Of a stretch of DNA of 64,000 nt, positions 1 to 9,668 are shown piece after piece. Below the pieces are notes generated by a model that saw nothing but the letters and a program-made list of their open reading frames with translations, ran no database searches and was not told where the DNA came from. How positions within the stretch are numbered: position 1 is the first letter of the stretch; the number at the start of each line of letters is the position of its first letter. Source of the stretch: AP-15 sp963781215 (lineage in GTDB: Bacteria > Pseudomonadota > Alphaproteobacteria > ATCC43930 > CGMCC-115725); the NCBI GenBank assembly GCA_963781215.1, contig CAWAFE010000006.1, positions 1-64,000 on the forward strand, read 5' to 3'. The position numbers and the translations under genes were made by a program.

Positions 1-18
1 TAGTGCACTGACACAAAC
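1..18 (+). repeat. IS630 left terminal inverted repeat
   Basis: 18 bp, matching the right-end repeat at 16 of 18 positions (differences at positions 11 and 13). It begins with the target TA. Confidence 0.9.
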
Positions 19-55
19 ATAGGATTCAACAGGCGAAGTGTGCTATTGTCGGGGC

Positions 56-1126
56 ATGGCACAGGAAGTCTGCGTTGTCGTTGGAGCCGAGGATCGTGCG
101 CGGTTGACCGCGATGGTCGGCGATCGGAGCCGGCCGCTGAAGCATCTGCAGCGGTCCCGGATTGTCCTGTTCTCGGCGGATCGGCTGCCGGTCATCGAGG
201 TCGCGCGGCGCGCTGGGGTCAGCCGTCCGGCGGTGTGGCGCTGGCAGCGCCGCTATGCCGAGGCCGGGGTGGAAGGTCTGTTGCGCGACAAGACCCGACC
301 GCCGGGCAAAGCACCGGTGGCGCCCGCCACCGTGGCCGCGGTGCTGGCGCTGACCTGTGCCGAGCCGCCGGGCGAGACCACCCACTGGACCGGCCGGGCG
401 ATGGCCAAGGCGGTTGGCCTGTCGTTGCGCACGATCCAACGGATCTGGGAAAAGCACCGCCTGCAGCCGCACCGCATACGCACCTTCAAGCGCTCCACCG
501 ACCCCGCCTTCGCTGAAAAGGTCGAGGACATTGTCGGCCTCTATATGCATCCACCGGCCCATGCCGTGGTGCTGTCGATCGACGAGAAATCCCAGATCCA
601 GGCACTCGATCGCACCCAGCCGGGTCTGCCCATGAAGCCCGGCAAGTGCGGGACCATGACGCATGACTACAAGCGCCACGGCACGACGACCTTGTTTGCC
701 GCCCTCAACACGCTAGACGGCGTCGTCCTCGGCCGTTGCATGCAGCGCCACACCCATCAGGAATTCATCCGCTTCCTCAACGCCGTCGAACGCGCGGCGC
801 CGACCGACAAGCCGGTCCACGCCATCCTCGATAACTACGCCACCCATAAGCATCCCAGAGTCAAAGCTTGGCTCGCCCGCCATCCGCGCTGGACCTTCCA
901 CTTCACGCCAACCTCGGGTTCCTGGCTCAACGCCGTCGAGAACTTCTTCTCCGCACTCACCCGAGAGCGCCTCAAGCGCGGCGTCTTCCGCTCCATCGCC
1001 GACCTCCAGGCCGCTATCAACCGCTATCTCAAAGCGCACAATGATGACCCCAAGCCCTTCGTCTGGACCAAACCCGCCGACGCCATTCTCGCCAAGCTCA
1101 ACCGACTGCCTGTACCTTCCGTTTGA
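56..1126 (+). CDS. IS630-family transposase
   Basis: DDE-type transposase that cuts and pastes the surrounding IS630 element at TA sites. Read from the ATG at 56 it is 356 aa; an in-frame ATG at 38 would add six residues. The N-terminal half has two helix-turn-helix regions (around residues 50-75 and 115-150) that would bind the terminal repeats. The catalytic triad is visible as SIDEK (Asp ~176), LDNYATHK (Asp ~259) and AVENFFS (Glu ~295). The frame is intact from terminal repeat to terminal repeat, so the element could still be active. The stop codon lies just before the right repeat. Confidence 0.93.
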   Translation: MAQEVCVVVGAEDRARLTAMVGDRSRPLKHLQRSRIVLFSADRLPVIEVARRAGVSRPAVWRWQRRYAEAGVEGLLRDKTRPPGKAPVAPATVAAVLALTCAEPPGETTHWTGRAMAKAVGLSLRTIQRIWEKHRLQPHRIRTFKRSTDPAFAEKVEDIVGLYMHPPAHAVVLSIDEKSQIQALDRTQPGLPMKPGKCGTMTHDYKRHGTTTLFAALNTLDGVVLGRCMQRHTHQEFIRFLNAVERAAPTDKPVHAILDNYATHKHPRVKAWLARHPRWTFHFTPTSGSWLNAVENFFSALTRERLKRGVFRSIADLQAAINRYLKAHNDDPKPFVWTKPADAILAKLNRLPVPSV

Positions 1127-1138
1127 GCCAGTGCACTA
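1121..1138 (-). repeat. IS630 right terminal inverted repeat
   Basis: Inverted copy of the left terminus ending in TA at 1137-1138; it starts inside the last codons of the transposase gene. Confidence 0.9.
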
Positions 1139-1165
1139 GACCAATTAACAAGCCAGCTACAACAA

Positions 1166-2143
1166 TTGAGTTCGAACCCTCAAGATGCACAATTGCAAAC
1201 ACAATTTGCGAATGGTTTGACTAAAGCTAAACATAGAATGACATCTTTGAGAGATGATTTCACTCCAGCGCAGATGAAGCTCTTCGACGAGATCAACGCC
1301 ATACGCCGATTCTTTGCGGATATTCCGGCAGAGATCGAGGTATCCATGCACGAGAACCCAATGACGCCTATGGTTACATCCGATTTGCTTAACAATTCGG
1401 TCGCGGGCCGAAAACAGTATCTCGCGATTATCCGAGATCTCCAAACAAACCTACAAACTATCGGTGTCGAAGCAAGGAAAGTTACCCCGGGAACCGCAGA
1501 AATTGGCCTTCTAATTCCAGGAGAGTTGTTCAAAAACCACCTAGCCGAGTTGATAATTGAACTTCGGTCAATCAATAGAATTATCCGTGCATTTTCAGAG
1601 ATTGCGACAGGGAGCCCAGAACCGATTGAGATTCGTCAGATTTCTTCAACAGACCCTCTGTTTGTCTTTGGTATAAGCACGGCGACGATCGTCATGGTCG
1701 CGAACGTGGTGAAATGGGCGCTAGACACGTGGAAAGAGGTGGAGAAAATCAGAAAGATACGAGCGCACGCACAAAAGGTGACGGCCTTTACGGACAAGGA
1801 CATAAAAGATATGTTTGACGGTAAGATTCAAAAGTCTATTAAAACTGCCGTACGTAACAAGGTAGATGAGATGTTGCCGCAGGACGAGAAAGAGGCAGGC
1901 AGACAGCATGAGCAGCGCACCGATTTGTCATGGGCTCTGGAGTCTGTGCTCACACGGGTCGAGCGCGGAATGACCGTGGAGATTCGGTTCCTGCCGCCGC
2001 CTGCATCGGACGACGATCCGGAAACGGTAAATCAGTTCAGTGCGTTACAACAGATCGTCCCGCAACTGGCGTTTCCTCCTCCCGATGCTACACCGATCCT
2101 CCCGCTTCCGCCTCCTGAGCCGCCGAGTTCGGCGGCAAATTAA
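1166..2143 (+). CDS. Protein of unknown function, 5' end probably removed by the IS insertion
   Basis: I do not recognise this family. The first usable start is a TTG at 1166 (325 aa), with an ATG at 1238. The frame is open upstream without a stop right back into the IS630 end, so the true N-terminus probably lay on the far side of the element and this is a 3' gene fragment. The remaining protein is largely helical, has one hydrophobic stretch around residues 167-185 (FVFGISTATIVMVANVVKWA), a charged coiled-coil-like segment after it, and a proline-rich tail. Base composition is clearly lower in GC than the housekeeping genes downstream, which suggests horizontally acquired DNA. Confidence 0.6.
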   Translation: MSSNPQDAQLQTQFANGLTKAKHRMTSLRDDFTPAQMKLFDEINAIRRFFADIPAEIEVSMHENPMTPMVTSDLLNNSVAGRKQYLAIIRDLQTNLQTIGVEARKVTPGTAEIGLLIPGELFKNHLAELIIELRSINRIIRAFSEIATGSPEPIEIRQISSTDPLFVFGISTATIVMVANVVKWALDTWKEVEKIRKIRAHAQKVTAFTDKDIKDMFDGKIQKSIKTAVRNKVDEMLPQDEKEAGRQHEQRTDLSWALESVLTRVERGMTVEIRFLPPPASDDDPETVNQFSALQQIVPQLAFPPPDATPILPLPPPEPPSSAAN

Positions 2144-2164
2144 TCAACCTCGCTTGGAACGAAG

Positions 2165-2431
2165 TTCACCAACCTGGCGATGCACTCGATGCTGGCGACT
2201 GCGGTGGCATACGGCGGCTCGTCGTTGCCAAGGCGGTCGAGGAGGGCGAGGGCGGCAGGCCAGCGCGGCGGGCGTGCTCGCGCAAGAAATCGGCGCTCCT
2301 GAGCGCGGCGATCTTCTCGGCGACCGCGACATTGATGAACTGGTTGAGGGTGGTGCCCGCGACCCTGGCTAGCCGCTCGGCTTCGGACTTGAGCGACGCT
2401 TGAGCCTCAGGGTCTAATTCGCTTGCGTCAT
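2165..2431 (-). pseudogene. Ribbon-helix-helix (HicB/Arc-type) antitoxin remnant, two frameshifts
   Basis: On the minus strand, an ATG at 2431 encodes MTQAN and then hits a stop. A different frame continues at once with ELDPEAQASLKSEAERLARV and GTTLNQFINVAVAEKIAALR, the core of small RHH antitoxins common in alphaproteobacteria. Near 2270 the frame is lost again: the reading WPAALALLDRLGNDEPP, expected at the C-terminus of this family, is present in yet another frame. Three family-like segments in three successive frames show a gene that was once whole. No partner toxin gene is recognisable beside it. Coordinates are approximate. Confidence 0.6.
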
Positions 2432-3011
2432 CTTTGCTCCCATGACCACAGCCTTTCTGTTGTGACACAGATAGCGCAACCCGCTCGCAATCGTCTTCAC
2501 CGGGCTTGACCCGGTGATCCACGCCATTTCTGGCCCCGACCCGAGGACACCGGGAGGCGGACGCGGCATCCAAGCGGCGGCGTCTCTGCTTCCGCTGGCG
2601 CATGCTTGCCAAATCGATGACCAAAAAATTGTCGCATTGATAGCATATCCTCGTGGAATGCCGACCTCGCGTCGATCAACGCAAAGTCGTCCTGACCGGG
2701 CTTGTCGCGGCCATCAATGCGTTTCGGCCGCCGAAGCGAAGGCGTGGATACGCGGATCAAGTCCGCGCACGACGACTTCAGGTTTTTCCCGCGCAGCCCA
2801 AACGTGCGTGGCCGGCATCTCAGTTTCCCCGGACGACCTTGCGTGGGAATGAGGGTACCCCCAAACGAGTCCGGCTGCGGGTCGAAGGGAGCTGACGCTG
2901 CCTGATCTCAGCCTGATAAAACAGGTGGAGCAGGAGCTGCGGGGACCGGCTTGGGCGGTTCGCTGCGCGGCCGGTCCGACGAGGTCGACCCACCTGCCGG
3001 CGGTTGCGCGC
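2432..3011. repeat. Noncoding stretch with REP-like palindromic repeats
   Basis: I see no credible gene here. The stretch contains short palindromes of the type scattered between alphaproteobacterial genes: ACCGGG-N5-CCCGGT at 2499-2515 within a GGGCTTGACCCGG context, a related partial copy near 2688-2715, and CGCGGA-TCAAG-TCCGCG at 2751-2767. In several frames these give the familiar peptide shadows of repeats rather than proteins. Confidence 0.6.
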
Positions 3012-3969
3012 TTATTCGGCGGCGTCGAAGCGCGGATATCGCCGGGCGAGCTCGGCACCGAGAAAGCGGGCGAGGGTGGCCATGCCGGAGCGGCCGGCGC
3101 GGGCTTCGGCCTCGGGGTTGTAGTTGGTGTTGGTGTTGACGTCGTAGGTGTAGACCGCGCCGTCGGCGTCGGTGATGAACTCGATGCCGGCGACCTCGAT
3201 GCCGTTGGCGGCGAGGAAGGCCTCGCAGCGGCGCTTCAGATCGGCATCGATGTCGTCGACGATCGTGAATTTGGTGCGCGGCTCTTCCCCGGCCGGGCAG
3301 AACGCGTCGCCGACCGCGCATGATCGGCCGGGCACAATTCGAAGCCCGTCGCTGGTGTCGACCTCGACCGCGTACATGAACCGTCCGCCGACGAACTCGG
3401 CGCGAGTGATCAGCGGCGCCGGTGCGCGGATGTATTGCTGCAGCAGGTGCAGCCCGTCCGACCGGCGGCTCGTAATCAGGGCTGTCGAGGTGATCGGCGA
3501 GCGCCTCCGCGCGGTGGAACAGCCGCACGCCGAGGCCTTTGCCGCCGCGGTTCGGCTTCAGAATGAAGGGACTGTCGCCGAAATGCCGCCGGGCAGCCTC
3601 GACCAAGAGCTCCTTGCCGGCGACGAGGATCGTGTCCGGCGTGCGGATGCCGGCCTTTTCGAGCGCGGCGTATTGGCGCGCCTTGCTGATTTCGAGGTCG
3701 AGCGCGCGGCCGCCGTTGACGACGCGGCGGCCGTGCCGTTCGAGCCAGGCCAGCACCGAGGCCGTCAATTCGGCCGAATAGCGGTGGCCGCGGGTGTGCG
3801 AGGAGGCGCTCATCCGATTGTAGAAGACGCCCTCGGGCGGCGGCCGCGACACATCGAAAATCCCGCGGTCGAGGAACCAATCTCGCCACGGCAGCGCCTG
3901 TTGATCTAATGCGGCAGCCAACGGCTCCAGCCAGGCGGCGTTCTCGTGAATAACGTGGATTTCCATCAT
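3012..3969 (-). CDS. RimK-type ATP-grasp ligase, split by a single-base frameshift
   Basis: Predicted ATP-dependent carboxylate-amine ligase of the ATP-grasp fold, related to RimK. The N-terminal part (start 3969) runs through the ATP-binding segment FILKPNRGGKGLGVRLF; the C-terminal part, in another frame, contains FVGGRFMYAVEVDT and the metal/phosphate segment AVYTYDVNTNTNYNPEAEAR ending at 3012. The two join near 3455-3461, where one extra G converts GTCGACGGG into GTCGGACGGG; removing it gives a continuous protein of about 318 aa. I treat the break as a probable sequence error. The substrate cannot be deduced. Confidence 0.75.
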
Positions 3970-3993
3970 TCAACGGCATATTGTTGCGGTATC

Positions 3994-4022
3994 ACCTTAA
4001 AATACCGCGCTTTGTTTGTCAA
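3994..4022 (-). promoter_or_regulatory. Candidate promoter for the ATP-grasp gene
   Basis: On the minus strand a perfect -35 box TTGACA (4022-4017) is followed after 17 bp by TAAGGT (3999-3994), a weak -10 match. It lies about 25 bp upstream of the start codon at 3969 in an AT-richer patch. Confidence 0.35.
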
Positions 4023-4104
4023 ACTTTTCGGCTCTATCGGCCGGCGGCCGGCGCGCCGGTGGAATATCGCGCCGACATCGACCAGACGCTTGATCTGTGC
4101 TATA

Positions 4105-4299
4105 TCAATGCGCCGGCCCTGTCGGCACCCGGTCCATCATCGCAATGGTTCGGCGGATCCGGCTCCAGGTCAGGAGTCCATCCCGATCACCGCAGTCGAG
4201 CATAAGCGCGGCATAGGCCGCCGCCCTGAACTCGGCGTCGCCGCCGTATTCGTGCATCATCAGATGCGCCGTTCTCAAGATGTCGATATCCGGGATCAT
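4105..4299 (-). CDS. Small conserved protein resembling DUF6961
   Basis: 64-aa protein beginning MIPDIDILRTAHLMMHEYGG and ending in an acidic/arginine pattern (GDRDGLLTWSRIRRTIAMM). This layout, an N-terminal IDI-x-RTA-x-L helix and a W-x-RI-x-R-x-I helix, resembles short hypothetical proteins common in Hyphomicrobiales and Rhodospirillales that are grouped as DUF6961. Function is unknown. It stands alone upstream of the ATP-grasp gene on the same strand, and no clear ribosome binding site precedes the ATG. Confidence 0.55.
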   Translation of the reverse strand: MIPDIDILRTAHLMMHEYGGDAEFRAAAYAALMLDCGDRDGLLTWSRIRRTIAMMDRVPTGPAH

Positions 4300-4408
4300 G
4301 CGAAGACCAGCCGCGTTGTTTGGAAAGCCAACTTAGACTATTTTACCACGTTTAACTGAAAAGACCAACGAATTTATAGTTAAATGCATGATCATCGATG
4401 CGAACCCC

Positions 4409-6581
4409 TTATGCCGCCAACCGGCGCATTTGGATCAACGACAGGATTTCAGCGGCGGCTTTTGGGATGTTGGTGCCGGGCCCGTAGATCGCGCTGACGC
4501 CGGCATTCTTGAGGAAATCATAGTCCGTAGGCGGGATGACGCCGCCGCAGACGACGAGGATGTCGCCCGCACCCTCGCGCTTCAAGGCTTCGATCAAGGC
4601 TGGAACGAGGGTCTTGTGACCGGCGGCGTGGGTCGAGACGCCGACAATGTGTACGTCGTTCTCGACCGCCTGACGCGCCGCCTCCTCGGGGGTTTGGAAC
4701 AAGGGGCCGATATCGACATCGAAGCCGATATCGGCAAAGGCGGTGGCGATGATCTTGGCGCCACGGTCGTGGCCATCCTGGCCGAGCTTGACCACCAGCA
4801 TGCGCGGCCGCCGGCCCTCGTCGCGGGCAAAGACGTCGATCTGGCGCTGCACCCGGCGGAAGCCCTCGTCGTCCTGGTATTGGCCGCCATAGACCCCGCT
4901 GACGGCGCGGATCTGGGCGCGGTGGCGGCTGAACACCATTTCCAACGCATCGGATATCTCGCCGACCGTCGCGCGCGCCCGGCTCGCCTCGATCGACAAT
5001 GCCAAGAGGTTACGCCGGCCGCTCTTCGCCGCCTCGGTCAATGCGTCGAGCGCCTGTCGGCAGCGCGCGGGGTCGCGGCTGCGGCGGACCTCATTGAGCC
5101 GCGCAATCTGCGCCGCGCGCACCGCGGCGTTGTCAACATCGAGCAAATCGATCTCGGCCTCGTCATCCGACTGGTACTTGTTGACGCCGACGATCGTCTC
5201 CTCGCCGCGGTCGACCGCCGCTTGATGCCGGGCGGCCAATTCCTCGATCCGCAATTTTGGCAGGCCGGCCTCGACCGCCTTGGTCATGCCGCCCAGCGCC
5301 TCGACCTCATCGATCAGCGTCGAGGCCGCCTCGACCAGCGAATGGGTCAGAACTCTCCACGTAATAGCTGCCGCCCAAGGGATCGACGACGTGCCCGATG
5401 CCAGTCTCCTCGGCCAAGATCAGCTGGGTGTTGCGGGCGATCCCGGCCGACGCCCGGGTCGGCAGCGCCAATGCCTCGTCGAACGAGTTGGTGTGCAGGG
5501 ACTGGGTCCCGCCGAGCACCGCGGCCATGGCCTCGATCGTGGTGCGGACGATATTGTTATGCGGGTCCTGTGCGGTCAGGCTGACGCCCGAGGTTTGGCA
5601 ATGGGTGCGCAAGGCAAGGCTCGCCGGATCCGTCGGCGAAAACTGCTGCATCAGCCGTGCCCACAGCACCCGCGCCGCGCGCAATTTCGCAATCTCCATG
5701 AAGAAATTCATGCCGATTGCAAAGAAAAACGACAGCCGCGGAGCGAATTCGTCGACCGCGAGCCCGCGCGACAACGCCGCGCGCACGTATTCGAGTCCGT
5801 CAGCCAAGGTGAAGGCCAATTCCTGGACCGATGTCGCGCCGGCCTCCTCCATGTGATAGCCGGAGATCGAGATCGAGTTGAATTTCGGCATGTGCCGGGC
5901 GGTGTATTCGATGATGTCGGCGACGATCCGCATCGACGGCCCGGGCGGGTAGATATAGGTGTTGCGGACCATGAATTCCTTCAAAATGTCGTTCTGGATG
6001 GTGCCGGAGAGCTTCTTCTGCGGCACGCCCTGCTCCTCGGCGGCGACGATGTAGCCGGCGAGCACCGGCAATACCGCGCCGTTCATCGTCATCGACACGC
6101 TCATCCGGTCTAATGGGATGCCGTCGAACAGGATCTTCATGTCTTCGACCGAATCGATCGCCACCCCGGCCTTGCCGACATCGCCGACGACGCGAGGGTG
6201 GTCGCTGTCGTAGCCGCGGTGGGTGGCGAGATCGAAGGCGATCGACAGCCCCATTTGCCCGGCCGCCAAATTCTCGCGATAAAAGCGGTTCAACTCCTCG
6301 GCCGTCGAAAAGCCGGAATATTGCCGGATCGTCCACGGCCGGTTCGCGTACATCGTGGCCCGCGGCCCGCGCAGATAGGGCGGAAAGCCGGGCATCGTCG
6401 CCAGCGGATAACCCTCCCGCTCGAGCGCGGCGAGGTCCTCGGCGGTGTAGAGCGGCTTGACCCGGATGCCCTCCGGCGTTGTCCAGTCGAGGCCGTCGAG
6501 CGGCTTGCCCTTCAGCTCGGCCTGCGCGAGGCGCGCCCAGTCCTCCCGGGTCTTTGCCGTAAAGGCGCCGTCCTCCGCCAT
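4409..6581 (-). CDS. scpA: Methylmalonyl-CoA mutase, single-base frameshift
   Basis: Adenosylcobalamin-dependent enzyme that interconverts (R)-methylmalonyl-CoA and succinyl-CoA in propionate breakdown. The N-terminal TIM-barrel part (start 6581) has YANRPWTIRQYSGFST and the family-typical FDLATHRGYDSDHPR; the C-terminal cobalamin domain has GQDGHDRGAKII, whose His (~604) is the lower cobalt ligand, and the GPLFQTPEE segment. The reading frame breaks at 5350-5353 after GGSYYVES: an extra base separates it from LTHSLVEAASTLIDEV, the normal continuation. Joined length is about 723 aa, usual for the single-chain enzyme. No epimerase or meaB lies next to it. Confidence 0.93.
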
Positions 6582-6608
6582 CGTCCACTCCCGCTCGCGA
6601 GACGGGAA

Positions 6609-7732
6609 TTATATGGCCGCGCGACGTTGTGCGTCCAACACGGCTGGTCGGCGCATCGTGTGGCGGAAGACGATCGCCGCGGTCAGTAGCAGGACCGCCC
6701 CCGCCTGGTGCGCCGCGGCAAGCAGGATCGGCACGACGAAAAGCAGGGTCGAGATGCCCAGTGCTGCCTGCAGCGCGGCGGCAGCCAGCAGCGCGTGCAG
6801 CGCGATGCGGGCAGCGGCCGGCAAGTCGGCGCGTCGACCCAGCGGCCCAAACCAGCCACGACCGCGGCGGCGGTCGCCATCGCCAGCAGGCGGTGGTTGA
6901 ACTGCACCGCCGCGACATTCTCGAACCAGTTCAACAGGAAGGGATGGAGCTGGACATAGCCGGCCGGGATCAGCCTCCCGTCCATCAGTGGAAAGGTGCT
7001 GTAGACGAGCCCCGCGCGGGTGCCGGCGACGAAGCCGCCAGCCGCTATCGTGAGGGCGACAAGCACCAGGACGGCTTCGGCGGTGCGCCGCCATCGCCTG
7101 CCCAAATCCTGCTGTGCCGGGCCGCGGGCAAGGCCGAGCGCCACCCACAGGATCGCGGCGTAGATCGCCAGCGCCAGCACCAGATGGGCGACGAGCCGGT
7201 ATTGGCTGACCTCGACCCGGTCGGCGAGCCCGCTCTCGACCATGTACCAGCCGAGCGCCCCCTGGGCAAAGCCGAGAGCGAGAATGCCGGCGAGCGGCAA
7301 TAAGAGCCGCCGCGGCAGCCGGCCGCGCAGCCAGAACCATAAGAGCGGCACGGCAAAGACGACCCCGATCAGCCGGCCGAGCAGCCGATGCGCGTATTCC
7401 CAGAAGTAGATGTCTTTGAATTCAGCCAGTGTCATCCCGAAATGGATCAGCCGGTATTCGGGGATTTCCTTGTACCTGGCGAATTCGGCGGCCCATTGCG
7501 CCGCGGATAGCGGCGGCAGGATACCGATGACCGGCTTCCACTCGGTGATCGACAGGCCGGAAAGAGTGAGCCGCGTCACCCCGCCGACCACAACCATCGC
7601 GAAGATCAGCGCGCAGCAGCAGAAAAGCCAAGCGGCGACTGGGCCGGTGCCGGATTTGGCCTGCACTGGGGCGCGCGCCGATGCCGCAATCGTCGATGGA
7701 AACAAACGCCCGATCCGCGCTGAAGCCGACAC
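6609..7732 (-). CDS. ctaA: Heme A synthase (COX15/CtaA), frameshifted near its C-terminus
   Basis: Integral membrane enzyme that oxidises the C8 methyl of heme O to make heme A for cytochrome oxidase. Eight hydrophobic segments are visible. Typical signatures include VVGGVTRLTLSGLSITEWKP, YFWEYAHRLLGR and QFNHRLLAM, whose histidines are expected heme ligands. The frame shifts near 6835-6845 (after VVAGLGRW); the correct C-terminal helices continue in another frame and end at 6609. Joined length is about 374 aa, normal for the alphaproteobacterial form. The gene is 27 bp upstream of scpA in the transcript direction; the two may be co-transcribed. Confidence 0.9.
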
Positions 7733-7789
7733 CGGCCAAGGTGAGGCCGCGATCCCCCGCTGGCAAGTGCGGCGAAAGGCGCGCCGCCC

Positions 7790-8533
7790 TCAGTGGGCGA
7801 TGATCTGGCTCAGGAACAGCCTAGTGCGCTCGCTCTTGGGGTTGGCGAAGAATTCCGCCGGCGGCCCGCGCTCGACGATCTCGCCGCGGTCCATGAACAC
7901 CATCGTATCGGCGACGGTGCGGGCAAAGCCCATCTCATGGGTGACGCAGACCATCGTCATCCCTTCCTGCGCCAGCTCGACCATGACGTCGAGCACCTCC
8001 TTGATCATTTCCGGATCGAGGGCGGAGGTCGGCTCGTCGAACAGCATGATCTCGGGCTTCATGCACAACGAACGGGCAATCGCGACCCGCTGCTGCTGGC
8101 CGCCCGAGAGCTGGCCCGGGAACTTCTCCGCCTGCTCCGGGATGCGCACCCGCTCCAGGTACATGCGCGCGGTGTCCTCGGCCTCCCTGCGCGGCTGCCG
8201 CCGCACCCAGATCGGTGCCAGGGTCAAATTCTCGAGAACGGTCAAATGCGGGAAAAGGTTGAACTGCTGGAACACCATGCCGACTTCGCGGCGGATCGCC
8301 TCGATGTTCTTCACATCCGAGGTCAGCTCGATCCCGGAGACGACGATCTGCCCGCGCTGATGCTCTTCGAGCCGGTTGATGCAGCGGATCATCGTCGACT
8401 TGCCCGAGCCGGAGGGCCCGCAGACGACGACGCGCTCGCCCTTGCCGACCTCGATGTTGATGTCCTTCAAAACGTGGAAATCGCCGTACCATTTGTCGAC
8501 GTGGCGCAGCTGGATGATCGGTGCATCGGTCAT
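7790..8533 (-). CDS. aapP: General L-amino acid ABC transporter, ATP-binding subunit
   Basis: Cytoplasmic ATPase of a polar amino acid importer, 247 aa. Walker A GPSGSGKST is at residues 39-47, the signature is LSGGQQQRVAIARS, Walker B is IMLFDEPTSALDP, and the switch His is in VTHEMGF. The ATG at 8533 is chosen because the protein then begins in register with the family (MTDAP); the longer upstream reading frame overlaps the permease gene. It follows aapM by only a few bases, so the two are translated as one unit. Confidence 0.93.
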   Translation of the reverse strand: MTDAPIIQLRHVDKWYGDFHVLKDINIEVGKGERVVVCGPSGSGKSTMIRCINRLEEHQRGQIVVSGIELTSDVKNIEAIRREVGMVFQQFNLFPHLTVLENLTLAPIWVRRQPRREAEDTARMYLERVRIPEQAEKFPGQLSGGQQQRVAIARSLCMKPEIMLFDEPTSALDPEMIKEVLDVMVELAQEGMTMVCVTHEMGFARTVADTMVFMDRGEIVERGPPAEFFANPKSERTRLFLSQIIAH

Positions 8534-8537
8534 ATGG

Positions 8538-9638
8538 TCAGCCTCGCCGGGCTTTGTTGAACTCACGTTCGAGCATCTGGCTGTAGCGCGACATGAAAAA
8601 GCAGAAGGCGAAATAGATCGCCGCGATGAAGACATAGGCCTCGGCGTAGAAGCCGCGCCAATTGGCGTCGGTCAACGCTGCGTTGGCGGTGCCGAGCAGG
8701 TCGAAGAGGCCGATGACGATGACCAGCGAGGTGTCCTTGAAGGTGCCGATGAAGGTGTTGACGAGCGGCGGGATCACCAACGCCAGAGCCTGCGGCAGGA
8801 TGATCAGGCGGGTGGTCTGCCAATAGCCGAGGCCGAGCGACTGGGCCGCCTCGTATTGCCCCTTCGGGATCGCCTGCAAGCCGCCGCGGATTATCTCGGC
8901 GAGGTAGGCGGCGGCGAACAGGATAAAGGCGACCTGGGCGCGCAGCAGCTTGTCGATCGTCATGCCGGTCGGCAGGAACAGCGGCAGCATCACCGAGGCC
9001 ATGAACAAGACGGTGATCAGCGGCACACCGCGAATGAGCTCGATATAGGCGACACAGATCGCCCGCACCGCCGGCAATTGCGAGCGGCGGCCCAATGCCA
9101 AAAGGATCGCCAGCGGAAAGGCCAGAGCCATGCCGACGACGGCGAGGATCAGGGTCAGCGGTAGCCCGTTCCACAGCGCCGTCTCGACATAGGCCATGCC
9201 GAGGACGCCGCCCCACATCAGCACCCCGACCACCGCGAGCCCGGTGAGCCAGAGCAGCGCCAGCCGCCCTCCCCACAGCCGGCGGTCGCAGCTCGCCAGG
9301 ATCAGGGCGACGAAGACCACGATCACAACCAGCGGGCGCCACTGCTCCTCGTACGGAAACCGGCCGAACAGAATGAAGCGCAATTTTTCCCCGATAAAGG
9401 CCCAGCACGCCCCGCCGCCGCGGCAGGCGCGGCCGCTGTCGGCATGCCAGACCGCGTCGACCAGCCCCCAGCGGATCATCGGCGGGATCGTCACCGCCAG
9501 CAGCCATACGGCACCCAATGTCAGGACGGTGTTGAGGACGCTGTTGAACAGATTGGCGCGCAGCCAGCCGATCGGCCCGCGCGAGGCGGAAGGCGGCCGG
9601 TCGTCGGCCAGCGGCGGCTCTTGCACCGTGTCGGTCAT
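8538..9638 (-). CDS. aapM: General L-amino acid ABC transporter, permease AapM
   Basis: 366-aa inner-membrane permease of the His/Glu/Gln/Arg/opine family. An N-terminal region with several membrane segments precedes the BPD_transp_1 core from about residue 155, where the EAA-type cytoplasmic loop reads GQYEAAQSLGLGYWQTTRLI. AapM-like proteins normally pair with AapQ and the binding protein AapJ in an aapJQMP operon. Here only aapM and aapP are present: the next gene upstream is unrelated, so the binding protein and second permease must be elsewhere or lost. Confidence 0.9.
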   Translation of the reverse strand: MTDTVQEPPLADDRPPSASRGPIGWLRANLFNSVLNTVLTLGAVWLLAVTIPPMIRWGLVDAVWHADSGRACRGGGACWAFIGEKLRFILFGRFPYEEQWRPLVVIVVFVALILASCDRRLWGGRLALLWLTGLAVVGVLMWGGVLGMAYVETALWNGLPLTLILAVVGMALAFPLAILLALGRRSQLPAVRAICVAYIELIRGVPLITVLFMASVMLPLFLPTGMTIDKLLRAQVAFILFAAAYLAEIIRGGLQAIPKGQYEAAQSLGLGYWQTTRLIILPQALALVIPPLVNTFIGTFKDTSLVIVIGLFDLLGTANAALTDANWRGFYAEAYVFIAAIYFAFCFFMSRYSQMLEREFNKARRG

Positions 9639-9668
9639 TTCCTCCGGTATTCTCCTTGCCGGCTTCGG

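Larger units (their letters stand above)
1..1138 (+). mobile_element. IS630-family insertion sequence, complete
   Basis: The element is bounded by 18-bp imperfect terminal inverted repeats: TAGTGCACTGACACAAAC at the left end and its near-complement at the right, 16 of 18 matching. Both outer ends are TA, the dinucleotide target that this family duplicates. One transposase gene fills the interior. The left end coincides with base 1 of the window, so the left host flank is not visible. On the right the element abuts an open frame that continues into the following gene, so it appears to have landed inside a coding sequence. Confidence 0.93.

Noticed and set aside
2480..2905. Several short frames in the REP-like region
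   Set aside because: They recur as peptide shadows of palindromic repeats and overlap each other in all frames.
5340..5360. Programmed frameshift in scpA
   Set aside because: The site has no slippery heptamer, and many unrelated genes in the window have similar breaks; a sequence error is simpler.
4388..5584. Plus-strand frame opposite methylmalonyl-CoA mutase
   Set aside because: It runs antisense to conserved cobalamin-domain sequence and has no start signal.
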